Shown: positions 61,420-64,000 of the stretch, piece after piece | How positions within the stretch are numbered: position 1 is the stretch's first letter | Layout: every line of letters starts with the position of its first letter | NCBI GenBank assembly: GCA_038206235.1 | Contig: JBBRBB010000006.1 | Location: 102,975-166,974 of the forward strand | DNA: 64,000 nt | Direction of reading: 5' to 3' | Origin: JBBRBB01 sp038206235 | Lineage (GTDB): Bacteria; Bacteroidota; Bacteroidia; Chitinophagales; Chitinophagaceae | Program-made: the position numbers and the translations under genes | Notes under the pieces: model-generated | Seen by the model: only the letters and a program-made list of their open reading frames with translations | Told to the model about the DNA's origin: nothing | The model's database searches: none

Positions 61420-63033
61420 ATGAAAAAGACAGTATTGTTATTGTTAACCTTTGGGTTGACACAGGCCTTGTTTTGCCAAAAAACTACTCAGCAAAAGTTA
61501 GATGAGTTAATGAATGCCTATTCCAAAATCAATAAATTCAATGGTTCAGTATTGGTTTCCCAAAAGGGTAAAATACTACTTGAAAAAGGCTACGGTGTTA
61601 AGAATTTTAAGGCGAAAACAATGAATGATATGAATAGTATATTCCAAATCTATTCTGTTACAAAAACATTTACTTCAACTGTTATTTTAAAATTAGTTGA
61701 ACAGGACAAGCTGTCTTTATCTGATAAGCTATCTAAATTTTACCCAGGATTTCCGAAAGGTGATAGTATTACTATTGAAAATCTGCTTACACACACATCC
61801 GGCATTTATGATTACAGCCGTGGCAATAACATGCCCGACGAAACCGAAAGTTCATTTATAAAATTCCTGGAAACAAAATCGTTGGACTTTTCGCCTGGCA
61901 CAAGCTGGAGTTACAGTAATTCCGGTTATTGGTTACTTGGGTTTATCATTAAAAAAGTAACTAGCATGGCTTATGAAGAAGCTGTAGGGAAATATATATT
62001 TAAACCATTACAAATGACTCACAGTGGTTTTGCTTTTAAGATTTTTTCAAGTAAATACAAAACAACAGGATATGAGATATTTTCAGATGAAATAAAAAAG
62101 GAGGCAATTGTTTATGACCCACCCGGGCCATTTGCGGCAGGGGCCATTTATTCAACAGTTGGAGATTTATACAAATACCACATAGGGCTTGAGCAGTATA
62201 AACTCTTAAAAAAAGAAACATTGAATAAAGCGTATATCCCTTATAAAAATAATTATGGCTACGGCTGGATGATTAACGCTTATGATGGAAAAACGATTGT
62301 CTCACATAGTGGTGGCGCTGCCGGCTACAGGAGCAATTTTATAAGGATTCCGGAAGATAATGTTTGTATCGTATTACTGGATAATACCGAAAATGCGAAT
62401 GTGGAAATTATAACAAAAAAAATAGTTGATATTCTATACGGCAAACCTTATAAAATTCCATTTGAAATCAAGGTTGATAGGCAGGTTTTGGAAAAGTTTG
62501 CAGGTTCATATTCAGTTAGCCCGGCTTTTACTATGTATATAACTATTGATAACGGCAAACTTGCGGCACAGGCATCAGGGCAACAAAAAACAATCCTGTT
62601 AGCCGAAAAGGAGAATTATTTTTTTGCTGAAGAAGCTAATGGTTTTGTAGAGTTTTCTAAAGATGACACTGGGGCTTATAATGAACTAATTATTCATCAA
62701 GCTGGGCAGAACGTTAAAGCCAAAAGATTTCATCCAGTATGGGGATTGTTAGGTAGTGCCACACCGGGGGGTTGGGACGGGGCTGATGACATAAAATTTA
62801 CTGAGGACACAACTAAACGAGGGCTATGGGTTTTAAATAATATAAAATTAAATGCAGGGGAAATAAAATTCCGGTTTAATAATGACTGGAATATTAATTA
62901 TGGAGATAACAATAGCGATAATTTATTAGACATGTATGGTGATAATATTAAAGTGCAAACTGGTACTTATGATATAATACTTGACTTTACGGATGAAGTG
63001 AAACCAAAATATATTATTATCAAAAAGCTTTAA
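61420..63033 (+). CDS. Exported serine hydrolase (beta-lactamase family) fused to a SusE/F-like domain
   Basis: A 537-residue protein with a signal peptide (MKKTVLLLLTFGLTQALFCQ). Residues about 25-350 form a class C/penicillin-binding-protein-like hydrolase: SVTK (Ser79, Lys82), YSNSGYWLLG, and HSGGAAGYRS. A linker domain (about 360-440) follows. The end, from GLLGSATPGGWDGADDIKFT to VKPKYIIIKKL, resembles the starch-binding-like modules at the C-terminus of SusE/SusF proteins (KFRFNNDWNINYGD). It probably hydrolyses a peptide, ester or amide in the envelope while binding a glycan. It forms an operon with the LytS/LytTR pair. Confidence 0.85.
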   Translation: MKKTVLLLLTFGLTQALFCQKTTQQKLDELMNAYSKINKFNGSVLVSQKGKILLEKGYGVKNFKAKTMNDMNSIFQIYSVTKTFTSTVILKLVEQDKLSLSDKLSKFYPGFPKGDSITIENLLTHTSGIYDYSRGNNMPDETESSFIKFLETKSLDFSPGTSWSYSNSGYWLLGFIIKKVTSMAYEEAVGKYIFKPLQMTHSGFAFKIFSSKYKTTGYEIFSDEIKKEAIVYDPPGPFAAGAIYSTVGDLYKYHIGLEQYKLLKKETLNKAYIPYKNNYGYGWMINAYDGKTIVSHSGGAAGYRSNFIRIPEDNVCIVLLDNTENANVEIITKKIVDILYGKPYKIPFEIKVDRQVLEKFAGSYSVSPAFTMYITIDNGKLAAQASGQQKTILLAEKENYFFAEEANGFVEFSKDDTGAYNELIIHQAGQNVKAKRFHPVWGLLGSATPGGWDGADDIKFTEDTTKRGLWVLNNIKLNAGEIKFRFNNDWNINYGDNNSDNLLDMYGDNIKVQTGTYDIILDFTDEVKPKYIIIKKL

Positions 63034-63100
63034 GTTTAAAAATTACAGTATTGCAGCAGTCATTAAAATTACTGACATATCATAAATTTAGCTGCGACAA

Positions 63101-63164
63101 TTGCAAGCACATTGGCAGGGCACACAAACCTTAGCCACAAGCCAACCTGCCAATGAGCTTGCAA
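63101..63164. repeat. Long hairpin, right of the LytS operon
   Basis: TTGCAAGCACATTGGCAGG (63101-63119) pairs with CCTGCCAATGAGCTTGCAA (63146-63164) with a single A/A mismatch. The 26-nt loop is C- and A-rich. It shares the GCTTGCAA/TTGCAAGC words and C-rich loop type with the hairpin at 58835-58902. The surrounding sequence up to 63345 holds no convincing gene. Confidence 0.8.
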
Positions 63165-63345
63165 GCCCAACGCTACCCCAGCTTGCCAAACATTATTGAA
63201 CGGAAGCAATGTAATATGGGCAGACTTTCCCTGAGACATAACATAACACATGCCGCTAACAGTGCATTGGCAAAAGCAGGGCATGACTTTGTAATCTTCA
63301 ACAGTAGCAATAATAGCATCATTTGTTCGGGCTGAACAAACATCG

Positions 63346-63675
63346 GTGAACATTTTATCTTATCTTGTACATCAGCAACATAGCAGCAGCGGTTCCGGGC
63401 AGACGTTTTTCAAATTCCCTGCCTTCGCCAATGCCGTACCGAAAGCAGTATTAACAGTAGTTAAAACTTTTGCTGAAGAGCAGGATGAGACTAATCAATA
63501 CAGCGAAGAGTTCAAAAAGGAATTAGACAGTCGATATGAAGAGTATATCAATGGGGGTAAACTGATAAGTGAAGAAGAAGCAAACAAGAGGATTAAAAAA
63601 ATCATCAAACCGAACTCTATCATTGCAGCCCTTAAGGAACACGAATCTATAAAAACCTCAATCGTAAAAAAATAA
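63346..63675 (+). CDS. Possible antitoxin-like small protein with doubtful N-terminus
   Basis: The frame opens with GTG at 63346, but only the part from about residue 30 looks coding: NAVPKAVLTVVKTFAEEQDE, YSEEFKKELDSRYEEYINGG and ISEEEANKRIKKIIK. The YSEEFKKELDSRYEEY pattern resembles addiction-module component proteins. The first 25 residues are unlike any antitoxin, which suggests that the true beginning was replaced. No toxin follows in the next 230 bp. Confidence 0.4.
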   Translation: MNILSYLVHQQHSSSGSGQTFFKFPAFANAVPKAVLTVVKTFAEEQDETNQYSEEFKKELDSRYEEYINGGKLISEEEANKRIKKIIKPNSIIAALKEHESIKTSIVKK

Positions 63676-63911
63676 AAATAAAGTCATAGCACAATATTTA
63701 TACTGAATTTATACTGAAAGTGCGTCAGCATAATATTGTGGAATTAAATTTTGAATTGCCTCTCGGTACATTAAAAATTTACCATGCACTTATTATTGCG
63801 TCTTCTAACGATTTTTTGCTAAAAAAATAATTCACTCTCTCTTGGAAAGGGTGCATCCCAAATTGTCGTTTTCTAAAATGGTTTAAATTTGGGAAACCAA
63901 CATTTACTGTC
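63676..63911. other. Gap with an inverted repeat before the terminal ORF
   Basis: CCCAAATT (63857-63864) and AATTTGGG (63886-63893) are inverted around 21 nt, 18 nt before the next ORF. They could be an operator or an element end. Nothing else is visible. Confidence 0.35.
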
Positions 63912-64000
63912 ATGACTAAAGAAGAATATCTTGCCTTAGCATCTGAGAAGTATGATGAGTTGCAAGCCCTCAACAAAATTGATCCCGAAACTTCGGGATG
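63912..64000 (+). CDS. Partial ORF at the window edge, possibly of a mobile element
   Basis: The ATG at 63912 begins MTKEEYLALASEKYDELQAL and continues to the window end. I associate this kind of N-terminus with Bacteroidota transposable-element proteins, but only about 29 codons are present. The last 18 bp (63982-63999) are the palindrome ATCCCGAA-AC-TTCGGGAT, encoding DPETSG in frame. Confidence 0.4.
   Translation, partial: MTKEEYLALASEKYDELQALNKIDPETSG

Noticed and set aside
58835..63164. Integron attC sites
   Set aside because: The stems and loops are similar in size, but no paired RYYYAAC/GTTRRRY core sites and no integrase were found. Only the weaker cassette idea is kept.
1..64000. 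tRNA and rRNA genes
   Set aside because: No cloverleaf-like segments or rRNA signatures were noticed in the gaps by eye. A covariance search (tRNAscan-SE, Infernal) would be decisive.

Overview
The window looks like chromosome from a member of the Bacteroidota, most plausibly a Chitinophagaceae-like lineage. The evidence is its AT-rich composition, the near absence of Shine-Dalgarno sites, at least five secreted proteins with type IX secretion (T9SS) C-terminal sorting domains, a CarboxypepD_reg-type TonB-dependent receptor, a LytS/LytTR pair, and a bacterial kynurenine pathway. No rRNA, tRNA, CRISPR array or complete insertion sequence was seen.

Layout. 0-9 kb: an ECF sigma factor and the start of its partner, a short alpha-glucan phosphorylase homologue without the PLP lysine, recO, a lipoprotein sulfatase with its own lipoprotein formylglycine-generating enzyme, and a carB gene that encodes only the N-terminal half of the enzyme. 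9-18 kb: a frame-disrupted T9SS protein behind a clear promoter and dyad, a graveyard holding a T9SS domain remnant and a decayed carB fragment, two thioredoxin-fold proteins, an orphan adenine methylase, a DUF2911/TPR protein and a large protein of five tandem repeats. 18-32 kb: aroK, then a catabolic block for tryptophan/kynurenine (glutaryl-CoA dehydrogenase-like, KMO, kynureninase, RidA, aldehyde dehydrogenase, SDR, 3-hydroxyanthranilate dioxygenase, ACMS decarboxylase) interspersed with toxin-antitoxin (TA) genes. 32-48 kb: pyrF, a PaiB-like protein, a dead aldo/keto reductase, an envelope glycosyltransferase/phosphoesterase pair, T9SS proteins, a TonB receptor, PPK2, MscL, ScpA. 47-55 kb: gnd and zwf with HicBA modules around them, a MATE transporter and hisS. 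55-64 kb: small RNA-binding and KTSC proteins, a T9SS metallopeptidase, then a LytS-LytTR-serine hydrolase operon bracketed by two long hairpins, and the beginning of a possible mobile element.

Together, KMO, kynureninase, HAAO, ACMSD, the aldehyde dehydrogenase, RidA and glutaryl-CoA dehydrogenase could take kynurenine through 3-hydroxyanthranilate and 2-aminomuconate towards 2-oxoadipate/glutaryl-CoA. Tryptophan dioxygenase and formamidase are not in the window.

The most unusual feature is a population of degenerate repeats with a period of about 7 bp. They lie directly against start or stop codons at more than a dozen loci and are sometimes combined with small palindromes. One 19-nt palindromic core occurs three times, once in frame inside carB; heptamer arrays also lie in frame inside kmo and hisS. 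Several toxin genes and two other genes carry frameshifts or stops. Some of these could be sequencing errors, and that is stated where it matters.
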